Positions 45,986-57,984 of a stretch of 64,000 bases of DNA are shown piece by piece; within the stretch, counting starts at the first letter, position 1, and each line of letters begins with the position of its first letter. Position numbers and translations under genes: made by a program. The stretch is taken from positions 27,915,303-27,979,302 of the forward strand of contig NC_051433.1 of NCBI RefSeq assembly GCF_001649575.2. Reading direction: 5' to 3'. The notes below the pieces were generated by a model. That model did not search any database and had not been told where the DNA came from. It was given only the letters and a program-made list of their open reading frames with translations. The DNA is from Kryptolebias marmoratus. Lineage: Eukaryota; Chordata; Actinopteri; Cyprinodontiformes; Rivulidae.

Positions 45986-46879
45986 AGTGCAACTTTTTCT
46001 AACATTTCTTCCTTGTCTAACAGACCAGTACCTTTTCTAACAGAGGGAATGATGTTCAGGATCAGAAGCTCTTTAACACTCAATTTGTTGGCACAGAGCT
46101 TAGAGCAGTGATGGGTACTGTTTGCACTCCTCATACGGCCACAGGGGGGAGCTGATGAGCTCTGACCTTTGCCCTGCATTGCTGGTGTCATGTTGCAGAC
46201 AGGGCTTAATAATTAAGCAGTTGAGCAGTGAAACTGACAGACTGCTGGTAATGGCATTCATTCAAGGAGATAAACCTGTTTTCAGTGGAAATGTAGTTGT
46301 CTTTGAACAAGAGAATCAGAGTTATTTCAGAGCAGTGTGACTCAGCAGTGTGGGTTTAAAAGTTACTAAGTAGGAGATTTCCACTTACAGTGGCACATGT
46401 TTGGGACCACTTTAAATTTTTAAATAATTAAGAAGCCATAATTTTATGGGACATACCTACAAAACTGTGTGCTTAGTAGAGATTCACATGAAACCAAATA
46501 GATGAAAAAGGCATTTTTACTCTAAAAGCACTGAATTTATCTAACTATCTTCCAGAAGAGACTGACTTTCATCTAATACTTTAATTTCAAAAGTTTCTTT
46601 GGATTTAAAGTACATAAAGATTTTAAAGATGAGAGCTGAATGTAAACTGAAACGCATTCCACACAAAACTGAGTTTGTTTCAGATGTTTGGATCATTCTT
46701 CACCATAAACAATGTGTCATCTGGTACTTTAAGGTTAAAGGGGCATTTTTAGGTGGGCTCCTGTTAACAGCTTATAAATTACTAATATCTGTTACAGATA
46801 GCTCTTTAAACAACCTCAGTTTCAAGAAATGGTTGAATCCTGACAGGACTGATGAGCTAAAGCTAGCCTGAACACAGCT

Positions 46880-47200
46880 ATGACTCAAATGGATTGCTGC
46901 CATCTTGAAACAGCTTTAGTCTCCAAAATCCTACAATGAGCTGTGCAAACAGTTATTTAAACCTTTACATTGCTGTCGGTTTTACATCACACACTTATTC
47001 TGTGAGAAGTTTTATAAAATTCCTGCAGGAAGTGACCCACACTGCACCAGAAGAGCTACAGCTAGCTGCTGCTGTTTTTTGCTTTTGCCAAAAACCACAG
47101 ACTTCTATGTAATTACCTGGGTCATGCAAAATTAAAAGGTTTATAACGTAGCGATCCCATGAACCACTGAAAAATTTTGGAGATTGAAGTTAAGATAGCA
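46880..47200. repeat. Old dispersed repeat shared with 3080-3230 and 55440-55570
   Basis: Phrases such as CTACAGCTAGCTGC(T), a run of CTGCTG with TTTTT, and TCTATGTAA/TCCATGTAA occur in the same order near 3150. The adjoining GGAGATTGAAG phrase with a GATGG-CAG-ATTCA motif recurs near 55490. All are non-coding. Confidence 0.35.
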
Positions 47201-47299
47201 GCAATTCACTTTGATGGCTATTACCTCATCAGCCTGATCAGAATAAAACTATTTCTCCAAAATAAAGCCAATCAGTGTTTGGTAGCAACGCATAAATAC

Positions 47300-47425
47300 C
47301 AGGTAAGTTCCCAGCTATATATTAGTTATGTCCTGGGTACTTACCATTACGCTTCTGGTACGTATCTGGGTATGTAAGTATCTGGTACATATCAGGTACT
47401 TACCTGGGTACGTACTGGTGCTGTT
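47300..47425. repeat. Degenerate CTGGGTACTTAC minisatellite
   Basis: Units of the type CTGGGTACTTACC, CTGGTACGTAT, CTGGGTATGTAAGTAT, CTGGTACATATC and AGGTACTTAC repeat about six times with variation. Confidence 0.6.
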
Positions 47426-47909
47426 TTGTTACTCTGTGTTTTTCTACTGTTCCATGTTGGCTGTCAGAACATCTCACAGTTGCGCCTTTTAGGTGTTTTA
47501 AAGCGGTTTATTTATTGGGTTATTCTAATGTTGTATTTCTTATATTTTCTTGTATTTTTTGTTTATACCAAAATGGTTAACTTCAGAAACTTGGAATTGC
47601 AGTTAATTGAGATTTTTCTGTTTGAATGTACTTAACGTAATTTAAAGAAACTGTTCAGAAGACCTGTTTTAATTTGTTCTGTGTAGTTTTATAAATGCTT
47701 TGACTTGAACTCTAGGGTGGTGTGTGTGAAGGGTCCCAGCTTTTGGTTTGCAGATGTGACTTTTGTAAATGCACTCGTGTTGTTGCTGCCAGCAGAGACG
47801 GAGGCTGTAAATACTGTAAGAAATACTGTGAAAAACGTACTGTACAGTCATCTTTCAGACTTGGACATGTGGAAAGAGGAATTATTCAATAGGTGTCTGT
47901 AATATTTCC

Positions 47910-47915
47910 AATAAA
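47910..47915 (+). terminator. etnk2: Candidate distal polyadenylation signal
   Basis: CCAATAAAG sits 4.5 kb after the etnk2 stop. The preceding 450 bp are not repetitive and have the look of a 3' UTR end, and a T/G-rich stretch (GTGTTGATTGTC) follows within 80 bp. It could be a distal etnk2 end or unrelated. Confidence 0.25.
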
Positions 47916-47999
47916 GATTAAGAAATGATTTTCACATGCTTAAATGCCTTTACTGAGAGTCCATGAAATGACTTAAGTAGGACTTGTGTTGATTGTCTA

Positions 48000-48290
48000 A
48001 TTATGGTCCAACGCCAAAAGGCAAAGACCAGGTGGTAATGCTTTTGTCTGTCTGTCGGCAAAATATTGTATGAACCACTGGTCGGATTTTAGTGAAACCT
48101 TCAGAAATTAATCAAATTAATCAACTGATGATCTATAATGTGGAAGTCAACCACTTCAAGATGGCTACCACAGCCAACTGACTTTAGGAAACACAAAATT
48201 ACTTATGATCGAGTCAGTTTGACAGATATTGAGCAAAAGTTTTGGTGTGATAATAACTGAGCTTCAGCTCCATAACATTTATAGAGCTAC
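48000..48290 (-). repeat. Dimeric dispersed repeat, inverted copy 5
   Basis: It starts CCAAAAGGCAAAGACCAGGT and contains ATTGTATGAACCACTGG and CAAGATGGCTACCACAGCC. Only one unit is retained. Confidence 0.6.
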
Positions 48291-49009
48291 ACCTTGTGTG
48301 GCTCATTTCTTTTGATTTTCCCATGATGTCACACTCACAAGCAGAAGATTTTAGGTGTGCCTTAAAATTCATCTACAGGTGTGCTTCCAGTTAACTCAGA
48401 TATTGTCAATTAACCTATCAGAGGCTTTCAAAGCCATGGCCTCATCATCATCACATTAGTAATGTAAACATTTTTTTCCAGAAGGGCAATATGCAACCAG
48501 CAGATAATAAGCACATTTGCTTATTCTTATTATTTTTGTGTGTTGTACAACAGGCACAACACAAAGTGTCAGAAGGTCCCCGTCTTTTCTGCAGAAACAA
48601 ACTGCTCCTACCAAAAACAAGGCTTTAGCCTAGCTTCTTGTGTTAATTCTGATAGACTATCTTTGAAAACAAGACTATTAATCAACACATACTGTATGCA
48701 CATACAGATTTATTACTTATTTCTCTGCAATAATCAGAGTGCAGCACACTTCTTCACTCCAGCCAGGCACCTATGTTTCAGAGACAGGAATAAATAATGT
48801 ATGCTTGCTTTCTAAGACATGACTTTTTGAAATGCAAAAAGAATGTTTGTTTTTCCTTATAAGACATACTACTTTAAAAGTTATTAAATTAGTAATTTCT
48901 CATTAAGCTGAAGTTATCTCATGCTAGTCAAAATGTTTTAAAACAACGCTTGAAGTAATGATGCAGTAACATTGTTCTCCACAAAAAGTGTTTGTCCCTG
49001 AAGTTCTGC

Positions 49010-49350
49010 AGTCAGCGCTGTCCCATTTCTCTGTCCCAGCCTCCACCTGTCAGTGGCTAATTTAAAAAAAACATTGAGCACCTGGACCATCAGCTCTGGT
49101 GACTTCAAGAGATGTGTGCTGTCCCCACTGCTATTCTACCTTTACACAAATGACGGCACCTTGAGTGATCTGTCGGTCAACTCCCAAGTTTACAGATGAC
49201 ACAATGGCATCATCTGTAAACAACGAAGTGAAGGCACAGATACCTGACCCCTTGTTTCACAAATCTATGCTCCAAGAGCTTAATCAGAGGCCTTCAAAAT
49301 TGGAGAGCACCATCTCCAAGAGTCCCGTCTCAACTCTGGATCTTTGGTAG
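49010..49350 (+). mobile_element. CR1/Rex1-like LINE reverse transcriptase fragment
   Basis: The sequence reads, with breaks, through CTGTCCCATTTCTCTGTCCC, then GAGCACCTGGACCATCAGC, then codons for CVLSPLLFYLYTND and a frameshifted version of the KFADDT box near 49190. These are the central polymerase motifs of a Rex1/Babar-like LINE. A deletion removes the segment between the first two blocks. Confidence 0.65.
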
Positions 49351-50477
49351 GAACACTGCATGATGGCAAAAGCTGGATGATAAATGCGTATTTGCTGAAT
49401 ATTATTATTTTACTCTGATGCAGGCCTGATAATGTTCTCCATCTTTCCAACTTTGAACTCTTAAACTCACCTAGGCTCTGATATCAAGTTATTTTTGTTC
49501 ATTAATTTTTTAACCACCTTTTCAAGGTACATCTCTGCCTGATATATTATCCATAACTTACTTTGATCAATCTCCATACAATTAAAAGGTTCATTCATCT
49601 CACACCCAGAATTGCTTTATTGAAATTACAAATCTGCAAATCAGATTTCCACAGGATTTCATTCATGGAAATTTGTTAACTCTGTTGATATGTGAATAAA
49701 TGAACAAATTAAACTTGATTCTTAAATCTTGGGTCCCTGGAGAAAAAAACAAAACAAAGGAGCCTTCCTATTTAAATGTGATATTGGTTATTCTAATAGA
49801 TTCTAGTTTATCATAATTACTTTTCCTTAGATGTAATAGTAGTAATTGTTACCACTATATTCTATGTACTTCTGCTATAATCATACACCTGGGCTTCTAA
49901 AGCTTCAATTATGTAGATCACATCAGATTGTTAATAAGGGTCAATACTAACAGGGTTAAGAAACATGTTTCTTTTTGTTTAGCACCCTGGTACACTGTAC
50001 CTGCCACCAGATGGCAGCAACCTGTATTCATGGGAAAAAGGATGACTTCAGTCTTATGACTCTCTAAGGTCCTTCTAATTTTACTACACATCTTTATGAT
50101 GCTGTTAAGTCTGTGCTAATTATTTAAAGCAAGGGACTCAAATTAATTGTTAAAATTAAACGAAATTGTTAAAAGTGACTTAACAAAACATGAGTACAAC
50201 ATTGCCAATATTAAAACTCTTCAATTTCAAATTAAAATGCAAACACTGGTGGGTCTTGGCACAAACAATATCTCTGGTATTAAATGTCAGGTTACCATCA
50301 ATAATTAGTTTAAGGTGTTTTTTTTTTATAAATAAGTAGAAAGAGAAATTAATTTCAAATGTGATTAAACAATACATTTAAATCAAACAACAAAAACATG
50401 ATACTTCACACAACAATGGAATCATACAATATTAAATTAAAAAAAACATGAACACAATTAAGACAATAAAAACTTTA

Positions 50478-51395
50478 ATCAGTTTATTTCTATAGCGCCA
50501 ATTAACAAAATAGGTCATCTCATGGCACTGTACTAAAACATTCACATACATTATAAAAGCCAACCAGTAAAACAAACATCACTTTGTAGCAGTCTCCTGT
50601 CCTGAGCAGTACATTTGTGACAGAGGGAAGGTGGGAAGGAAAACAGAAAGAAACCTCCAGCAGAACCAGAACCAGGCTCAGGATGGGAGGCCATCAGCTT
50701 CAACTGGCAGGGGTCTGAGACGACAGGAAAGAAACACCGACAAAGAATTGCTGGTACAGGTACAGTTTCTTTAGTAATAAAGTACATGTTAATGATCGAA
50801 ATAATTACAAATACGAACACGGAGAGTAATACTAATTATACATTTTATTTATAGGTGCCTTTCTTGACACTCAAGGTTACATTACATTATCAAACATAAA
50901 AGCAAACAGCAGCAGATTGAGGAAATGTGGTCAGTTTGTCCTCCAGCAGTCTAAGCCTATAGTAGCATAAATAAGGGATAGTTCAGGAAACCCAAGCCAA
51001 CTCTAACTATAGGATTGATCAAAAAGAAAAGTCTTAAAAGTAAACAGGGTGTCAGCCTCACAGACAGAAACTGGAAGTTGGTTAAGAAAGAGAGGAGCCT
51101 GATAACCGAAAGCTCTGCCTCCTGTTCTACTTTTAGAAACTCTAGGAACCAAAAGTAAACCTGCAGTCTGAGGGCGAAGTGCTCTGTTAGGAAAATAAGT
51201 AACGATAAGATCTTTATTATAAGATATAGCTTGGATGTTCAGAGCTTTATATGTTAGAAGTAAGATTTTAAATTCTATTCTGAATTTGACAGGGAGACAA
51301 TGAAGAGAAGCTAAAACTGGAGAAATATGATCTCTCCTTCTAACTCTCATCAGAACTCTGGCAGCAACATTTTGTGTCAACTAAAGCCTTTTTAA
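50478..51395 (-). mobile_element. L2-type LINE, 3' part of ORF and tail
   Basis: Minus strand 51380-51003 is an open frame of 125 codons with RRRDHISPVLASLHCLPVKF near its start, FKILLLTYKALN in the middle, then PRVSKSRTGGRAFGYQAPL and FKTFLFD at the end. This is the C-terminal segment after the reverse transcriptase in fish L2-type LINEs. Below 51000 the non-coding part carries the phrase CTCCAGCAGAACCAGAACC and, near 50485, TTTATTTCTATAGCGCCAA. The open frame is a truncated relic, not a host gene. Confidence 0.75.
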
Positions 51396-51489
51396 AGAGT
51401 TTTTTTTAAAACACAAAGAATAAAGAATTACAATACACAATAAATGCATGAACCAGTACTGACAATGCAAACAAGAATCTTACACCATT

Positions 51490-51620
51490 TTATAGGGACT
51501 GAATGTCCAGTAGCAGCAAACCCTCAATCCCATACTGAGGAACACGGTTGAATGCCTTCTCCATGCCTCTCCTTGCCTCAGCAACATTCAGGGCTGACAT
51601 TCCATGTCCCAAGAGCCAGC
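51490..51620 (-). mobile_element. Short LINE reverse transcriptase fragment
   Basis: On the minus strand a phrase EKAFNRVPQ followed by YGIEGLLLLDIQSL resembles the block after the first catalytic aspartate in the LINE family at 10435-12970. It is too short to assign with confidence. Confidence 0.35.
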
Positions 51621-52149
51621 TATGGTAAGCTTGGGTCAGATTTCACTTTATCACAGTATTAGTGGCCTTATGACTGATTCTGTTTTTTAAACAGATTTTT
51701 CTGCTTCATGTTAATCAACAAGGTTTCTTTTGAAAAATTTGAGTGGCTGACATGACCGGAGACTATTTCAAAATGTAATTATAATTTTAATAAACTTCAT
51801 CCTGTCATCTGTCAGAACTTTCAGACACACAAACAGGTCTTAATCCCTTCCCATTCACTGGAATTCCAACAGTAAGATATCTTTTGTCTCTTCTTTTAAT
51901 TGATGCAGACATTAAAAAAAAAAAAAAATTCTCACATTCACCTGTTGGCATATGTTCTGAATAAACAGATTTGGAACAATACTCAGCAAATCCACTGAAG
52001 CGAACACTAAATGTCCTGCTCAGAACCAGTGGCACGAGCATGGGTTTCCCACCTTTACTGTTTTCAGTCAGACAGTAAGTCTATGATTTAAAGTGACACC
52101 TCCTTCAGATGGCAAACTTTTCCTCCAAAAAACAAAGATAAACTCTTCC

Positions 52150-52520
52150 TTCTTTACTTATCATCACTTCTATTCAGCACCAGCTGACCGATAAGGAGTG
52201 CTGCTTGGAGTGACAGTGATGGGTCAAAAACAACTCCTAAGTTAACTTAGGTTAGTCTTGACAGCTGAGTGGAAATAGACAGTTTGTTGCTGGATTTGTT
52301 GAACCATGCTGTCAGGGTCAATGATCAGACTCTCTGCCTTATTAGAGTTTACCTGAAGGAAGCTGTTTTTCAACCAATTTTTTGTTTCTGACAGGGAAAT
52401 AATTCTGACATTTTTACAAACTCTGAGTTCCTAAAACAGCAGTACAGCTGGATGTCATCTGTGTAAAAGTGGTGGAAGTTACTGAATTTATCACTAATCT
52501 GTCCAAGAGGGAGGATGTTT
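52150..52520 (-). repeat. L2-like non-coding tail, second block
   Basis: It contains CAGTACAGCTGGATGTCATC and AGAGTTTACCTGAAGGAAGC, phrases commonly associated with fish L2-type tails. Same orientation as the LINE relic at 50478-51395; the two may be parts of one older insertion. Confidence 0.4.
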
Positions 52521-52529
52521 TGTCCTTTG

Positions 52530-54490
52530 TATGACATGAAAACTGAATTGAATTTTTTTAGTTTATTATGCGCTTTTGTATATAGCTATCTTGTTTAATA
52601 TTGTTTTATTTTCATGAATTTTAGAGCTTTGACATAAGAAAACCTTGACCATCATGTAACATTTTTTGAAAACTTACAGAAAATGTTTATTCACATAAAA
52701 TATTACTTATAAAACTACAATTAACTTTGTAAGTTGTTCATAGAAAATGGCTGTTCAGTTTGAAAATTTGATCCTGAAAAAATATGGAGTTTAAGAATGA
52801 AAACTGTGTGCTGTAGATCTTAAATTCTGTATATCTGTTGTAGCTTGGTTTATGCTCCAAAGATACAATCAGGTCAATGTAATGAAACAACACTCAGTCC
52901 CAATGAAACAAATTAGCAAAATTTATTTTTTTTCTACAGTTACAGTTTTATTTGTTATTCAATATTCAACATGATTCATCTTATAGAAAAATAACAGCTT
53001 TTCCAGGACTTTAAAAACTGATTATCAGAAAGCCTCATAAGAAAATGTAAAACTGAATAAAAAACAACATTTATAACAGATAAATACAACAGCAGTGTCC
53101 TCCTGGGTTAAATTGTTGGTTGCTTCAGATAAATGTTTCACAGCAAAAAAAGTTTTTCCAACAAAAATGAGTTGGTTTTGTACGCCCAATGCTGCCTAAC
53201 AAGGTGGTTGGAAAGCAAATAAAGCATCCACTAATTGTCACACAAACACTCTATTAAAACACATGAAACATCATTGATACAACCAGTTTATTGTTTCTTT
53301 AAAAAAAAAACTGAAAACATAGAGAAATGTACACCTTTAAATTACACAAACTCTTATAAACAAAATAAAGTATTTTTCTGTATTTACATCAGCAAAGGTA
53401 ATGACAGCAGACTCCTCAGTATCTGACCAAAGGAAGAGAAAATCTGACGTCTGTCTCTGTACATCAAACCAGCCAGTTTAGGATGAACCCCCACTTCAAT
53501 CACTGACTGAAATCTGCTCATTTTAAATTGTCCATTTTGCTTTAAGCTAATGGTGGATTGACCCCAGATTTTATTTATGCAAAAAAAGTTTTTTTTTTTA
53601 TTGTCTGGTCAGCAGGTTTTCTGAACAATGGGAATAAAATTCACCAAAACCGTGAACCATGAAACTCAGCAAAATTGCTCCTGTTCTACTTTTTACTTTT
53701 CTCACACACAAAAAACCCAAGACAAAAAACAAACTGATGCTAACATTGCTAACAATAAGAAAGTAATATGTTTTCCTCTGAGCTTAATATATTCAATTCC
53801 ATCATATAATCTTACTGACTGACTTTGGGATGCTGTCTCCCATAAACTTCAGTTAAAAAGTTACAAGCAAAAAGCAACAGCTAGCTAATGTCTTCAACAA
53901 AAATGTTTATTGTTTAAAATATACAAATTTCTTATCCCCCAAATTTTTACATTATAATTTACATAATTTAAATGAGTTACTGTTAAACTTTAATTCCTAA
54001 CATGATTTTTGAAAGGCAAAGCCAATCGTGTTAATCCTGCTAATACCTTAGCAGGACTAGCATAGAGCTGTTAACCAAGCTAAAGCTAGTATCTCACTGG
54101 CTGTGAGTGTAGGGGACTAGTTGGAGGCACTAAATTATGAGAAAATATCAATAACAACAACAAATACATCTCCAAGTGCCCATGACTTACAGAAACTAAA
54201 TTGAAAGGAAAATGGATCCTAGACATCTGAAACAACTATTATGAGAAAAAAATATGTCACACAATTATTTTTAAAACATGTTCGAAATTGAAGTGACACA
54301 AGCAATACCCTGGAGCTCAGGTGTGGAAACTGAGAAACCCAGCTAATGTTTCTAGACTATTTAGAATTTCTCTTGTGAATGCTGTTCACATAATGTTGAG
54401 AAACAGTTGCAGCCTTATCAGATCTTGTCTTAACAGAGCTAAGTCTGATTTCAGACCAAACTGTCTCCTAGTAATTCATTTCCAGCTTCA
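52530..54490. other. Intergenic or distal 3' UTR, nothing recognised
   Basis: AT-rich, with several minus-strand AATAAA hexamers (for example opposite 52922-52927 and 53906-53911). No gene or element is recognised. Confidence 0.35.
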
Positions 54491-54497
54491 ATTTACT

Positions 54498-54690
54498 CAG
54501 TGGTGTCCATCCCTGATCCTGGAGGGCCTCTATCCTGCATGTTTTAGATGTTTCTCTGCTCTTCAGCAGATCTTCAAGTTCTGCAGAAGCTTGTTAATCA
54601 CTCGGTCATTCAAATCGGGTGTGTCACAGCAGAGAAACACTTAAAACAAGCAGGATAGTGGACCTCCAGGACCAGGGTTGAACACCACTG
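54498..54690. mobile_element. Short hAT MITE, 193 bp
   Basis: The left end CAGTGGTGTCCATCCCTGAT and right end ACCAGGGTTGAACACCACTG are imperfect inverted repeats, with GGAGGGCC / GGACCTCC inside them. Flanking octamers AATTTACT and AACTAACT match at six of eight. This is a very common fish MITE; the interior is also partly palindromic. Confidence 0.8.
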
Positions 54691-54779
54691 AACTAACTAC
54701 ATGAAATGAACAAATTTTAAATCTAACAAAGGTTAAATTTCTAAAGTTAGTATCTCACTGGGTGCAACTATTGGAGACA

Positions 54780-55150
54780 AGTTGGTGAACAGCACTGCCA
54801 AGGGAGTCTCCAAAAAGTCTCAAAACATTTGTGGGGGTTGCAGAGTTGTCACAGGTGTTTCAAGGACATCCCAAGTTAGTTTTAGTAATTCCAGACCACT
54901 AAAGCTATAATTTACACTTGCATGGAGCTCTCCTCATGACAGAAAACATCTGTGGTTACAGCCTTCACTGTCCTATTCTAAAAACCACACTGATAACAAA
55001 TTATGTTTATGAGAAAACTGGTTTAAATCTGACTATTATCATTTCAAAAGTGTACTCCACTAGATTAAACCATGAACATCAGTGTGGCTGCTAAGATGGG
55101 TATAATGTGGGCAGGGGTGGCAACAAAATAATGTGCCCAGCTATTCAGTG
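54780..55150 (+). repeat. Old dispersed repeat, second copy
   Basis: Partner of the repeat at 5330-5790; divergent and non-coding. Confidence 0.4.
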
Positions 55151-55283
55151 AGATTGTATCTGAAAATTTTCTTGCAATTTTAAGTCGCCAACTAGCTGCA
55201 GCCCAATAAGATACTATGACCCTAACTCACTTGATCAATAAGAATAATACTATTATTAGCTAAAATATCTGAATAAGTGCTTT

Positions 55284-55287
55284 TTTA

Positions 55288-55324
<37 letters not shown>

Positions 55325-55331
55325 ACACACC
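55284..55331. repeat. (TA)n(CA)n microsatellite
   Basis: An uninterrupted TA run followed by a short CA run. Confidence 0.95.
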
Positions 55332-55834
55332 CACATTAATTCCACTTTGTTTAAATGTTTGTGATTCCTACAGATTGTACAAGGCCACGTGCCAGCCTGC
55401 ATGCTGTGCCAGCTGCTTCCTATGTGAAAGGGGCCTAATGCAATATTGACATCTGCAGTTTATAAAATAAACTTCAGTAAACTTGTGGAGATTGAAGCCG
55501 TTTCAAGATGGCAGTGATTCATTTTGGTTGTGTTCTGACTAGCTGTTAGCTCTTCAGTGCTATTAGAGTTAAACTCCAATTCTCCAAACTGATACTGTTC
55601 AAAGAACCATCTGCAATAGGTGAGACATTAATTATTTATAACTTTTATACAGAAACCCACATTAAAATAGCCTATTTTTATAAATCATAGGTAGTTCAGG
55701 GAGAACTTTGGTAACTGTATTCCCAGCATGACCAGAATTAGATTTTTATCATTTTGAATAATGTGACCATATTTCATATTCACATTTTCTCTAGTTCCAT
55801 ATCAATCAGATCCACCACTAGAAGCAGGAGGGTT

Positions 55835-55840
55835 TATTTA
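55835..55840 (-). terminator. sox13: Candidate sox13 polyadenylation signal
   Basis: AATAAA on the minus strand (TTTATT on plus), about 1.86 kb after the sox13 stop codon. It is followed on the minus strand by CTAGTGGTGGATCTGATTG, a G/T-rich element at the right distance. Other hexamers occur further on. Confidence 0.35.
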
Positions 55841-56399
55841 CATTCTTCAGTTCCAAGGTAGAGTCTAAAATCCCTCCCTTTTTTACTATGTGTAGGACTA
55901 TATTTGCACTCTGTTTGAACTGACGTCAACTCTAGTGGTAATAAGTCACAGCATGTGAACTTTTTTAGTGCAAATTCCATGTTGAATATCTGCAAACCAT
56001 TGTTACTGCTCACTACAGAGAACCTATGATACAAAATGTAGAAAAAGGAGGGATCTTGGACACAATCGCATGGATCTGCAAAAATTCTACTTTGTTTTAG
56101 ATGATCTGAACAGGAACTTAAAAGATGACAAAAAAATTCTTTAGCTTAATTAAAAAGAACACTTTTTAAGACATAAAAACACCCTTATATTAATTTGCAA
56201 GTAAAAAAAAAACAGCAGATAAGTGGATACAAAGATAAATTCAACACAACATTTAAAAAACACTTGAAGAAGTCTGAAAAATACACAATGGTGAGGTCAA
56301 TCCACCATGTAGGGAGGGAACTAACAGTGTGATGTTGGAGGAGGGTTGGACTCCTGAGTTTCTGGGCTGCAACAGGGATTTAATGGGTACCATTTTGCT

Positions 56400-56880
56400 C
56401 AGAGAGAAAATCTGCTCTCTAAATACATCTTTCCTTGAAGGAATGCATACAGCCTGCCATCTGTTATGCCTAGAACTACATAAATTTTATGAGAAATGAT
56501 GTTATAGCCATTTTGGTCAAACTCAATGATAAATGATTTTATGTGTGATCTCTTTTGATATTGTGAGATGTGTTGCTCTCAGAGTATGTGTTGGTAATGA
56601 CTTTCAACTATTACCACACCAAATATTAGCTCATTATATGTAAAACTAACTGAGCTATAGCCATTCTTGTGTTTGTTTAGATGTGGCGGCTATCTTGAAT
56701 GGAGTTGACTCTAAAAGTTAATCAGTTGTAGATGTACATCCAATCATTCCTTTTTGGGAGTTTTGTAGGAATCTGTCTAGTGGTTCATGAAATATTTTGC
56801 TAACACTACAGACAAACACACACACACACACACACACACAGACACAGGCAAAAACACAATTGTCCTTTCACCCTTAAGCA
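56400..56880 (+). repeat. Dimeric dispersed repeat, copy 6
   Basis: It starts with CTTGAAGGAATGCATACAGC and contains GCGGCTATCTTGAATGG, TGGTTCATGAAATATTTTGC and a (CA)n run at about 56818-56840, then GACACAGGCAAAAACAC. It lies in the presumed sox13 3' UTR if the signal at 55835 is used. Confidence 0.7.
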
Positions 56881-57698
56881 ACAAAGATCAAATTAATGCA
56901 ACATACCAAACTGACTGCTTTAAAGCTAAACATTTCCCTGAATGTAGCTAAATGTTTCTCAGTTCACCACCCGCATACCTTTTGCCACAATCTAAAACCA
57001 GATGATGTTGTAGTTGTGGTTTGACGAAAGTGCAACAAGCCAAACCTCAAACAGTGAAGCAGAAAACCGAATGAAAATGTTTATGACATTAAAATGTTGC
57101 TATGTAATTGTGATGGTAAAACTGTTGACAAAACAGCGTGCAAGCAACGCTGGAACTAAAGTAAGCTCTATAAGTGTTTCATCTCATGTCGATAAATGGA
57201 ATAGCTCATGTTAGAGTAAGAATTCCAGTTACAGACACTTTCAGTACAAATATACTGAAACTTTTCAACTTTTGCAAAAAACAGCCTTTTCCACAAGGGG
57301 GCAGTGCTAACCATCTGATTCCAAACACAGCATCTCCTGCTGGGGTTCCTCAGCTGCCTCACAGGTAAAAAACAAGGTTATCTAACTTTATGGTTACTTT
57401 TAGAGTTTTCCCCAATGGTTTTGTTTCTGTGTAGAGCCTATTGTATGCCAAAAGTCAACATGACAGGAAATCAAGAAGCATAAGGGATTAAAAGATAAAA
57501 CTTCAACGTTCTAACACAAAGGATGTGATGACATGATAACCAGAAAGGGGAAATGATATGAGCTTATGGAGATTAAGCTCATTCACATGTTTTCATTTGC
57601 CCAGCCTTATAGTTTGTTAGCTCTGACCGCCATTCAGCCAGGAGCACATCTCAAGCCCCGCTGCCCCCCACCTCTACCCCCTACTTCCACCTGCCACT

Positions 57699-57984
57699 TC
57701 AGTCTGTCAGGAGGACCAGCTCCCCCTCGCTCCTCTCTCCCACATCACTTTCTTCTCCTTCGCTGTACGGGGGTCGTGCTCTCTTTCGTTCCCTCTCTCT
57801 GTCCCTGGGCTGAGAGGTGGGAGTGACCTGGCCCTCGGCTCTGCGTGTGGTGGGCGGGACTTGTGGCAGATAGTGCTCCAACAGCGCAGGGTGAAAGGGC
57901 ATGTTTGGGACAGAGACTGAGCCTCCACTGCCTGGGTACTGGCCATCACTCTGTGAGTAATGGATCTGTGGTGGCTCTGTTTGA
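57699..57984 (-). CDS. sox13: sox13 last coding exon
   Basis: It starts after CTTTTCAG with the last base of a serine codon and encodes 94 residues. Recognisable pieces are LLEHYLPQV, matching LVEHYVPR of human SOX13, an Arg/Glu-rich stretch ([13 protein letters not shown]), an acidic stretch (SEGEESD) and the terminal GELVLLTD. The TGA stop is at 57701-57699. The plus-strand frame across this exon is a shadow. Confidence 0.93.

Noticed and set aside
50551..50820. 89-codon minus-strand frame
   Set aside because: Lies in the non-coding tail of an L2-type LINE and has no protein family features.
57566..57826. 86-codon plus-strand frame
   Set aside because: Antisense shadow of the last sox13 exon.
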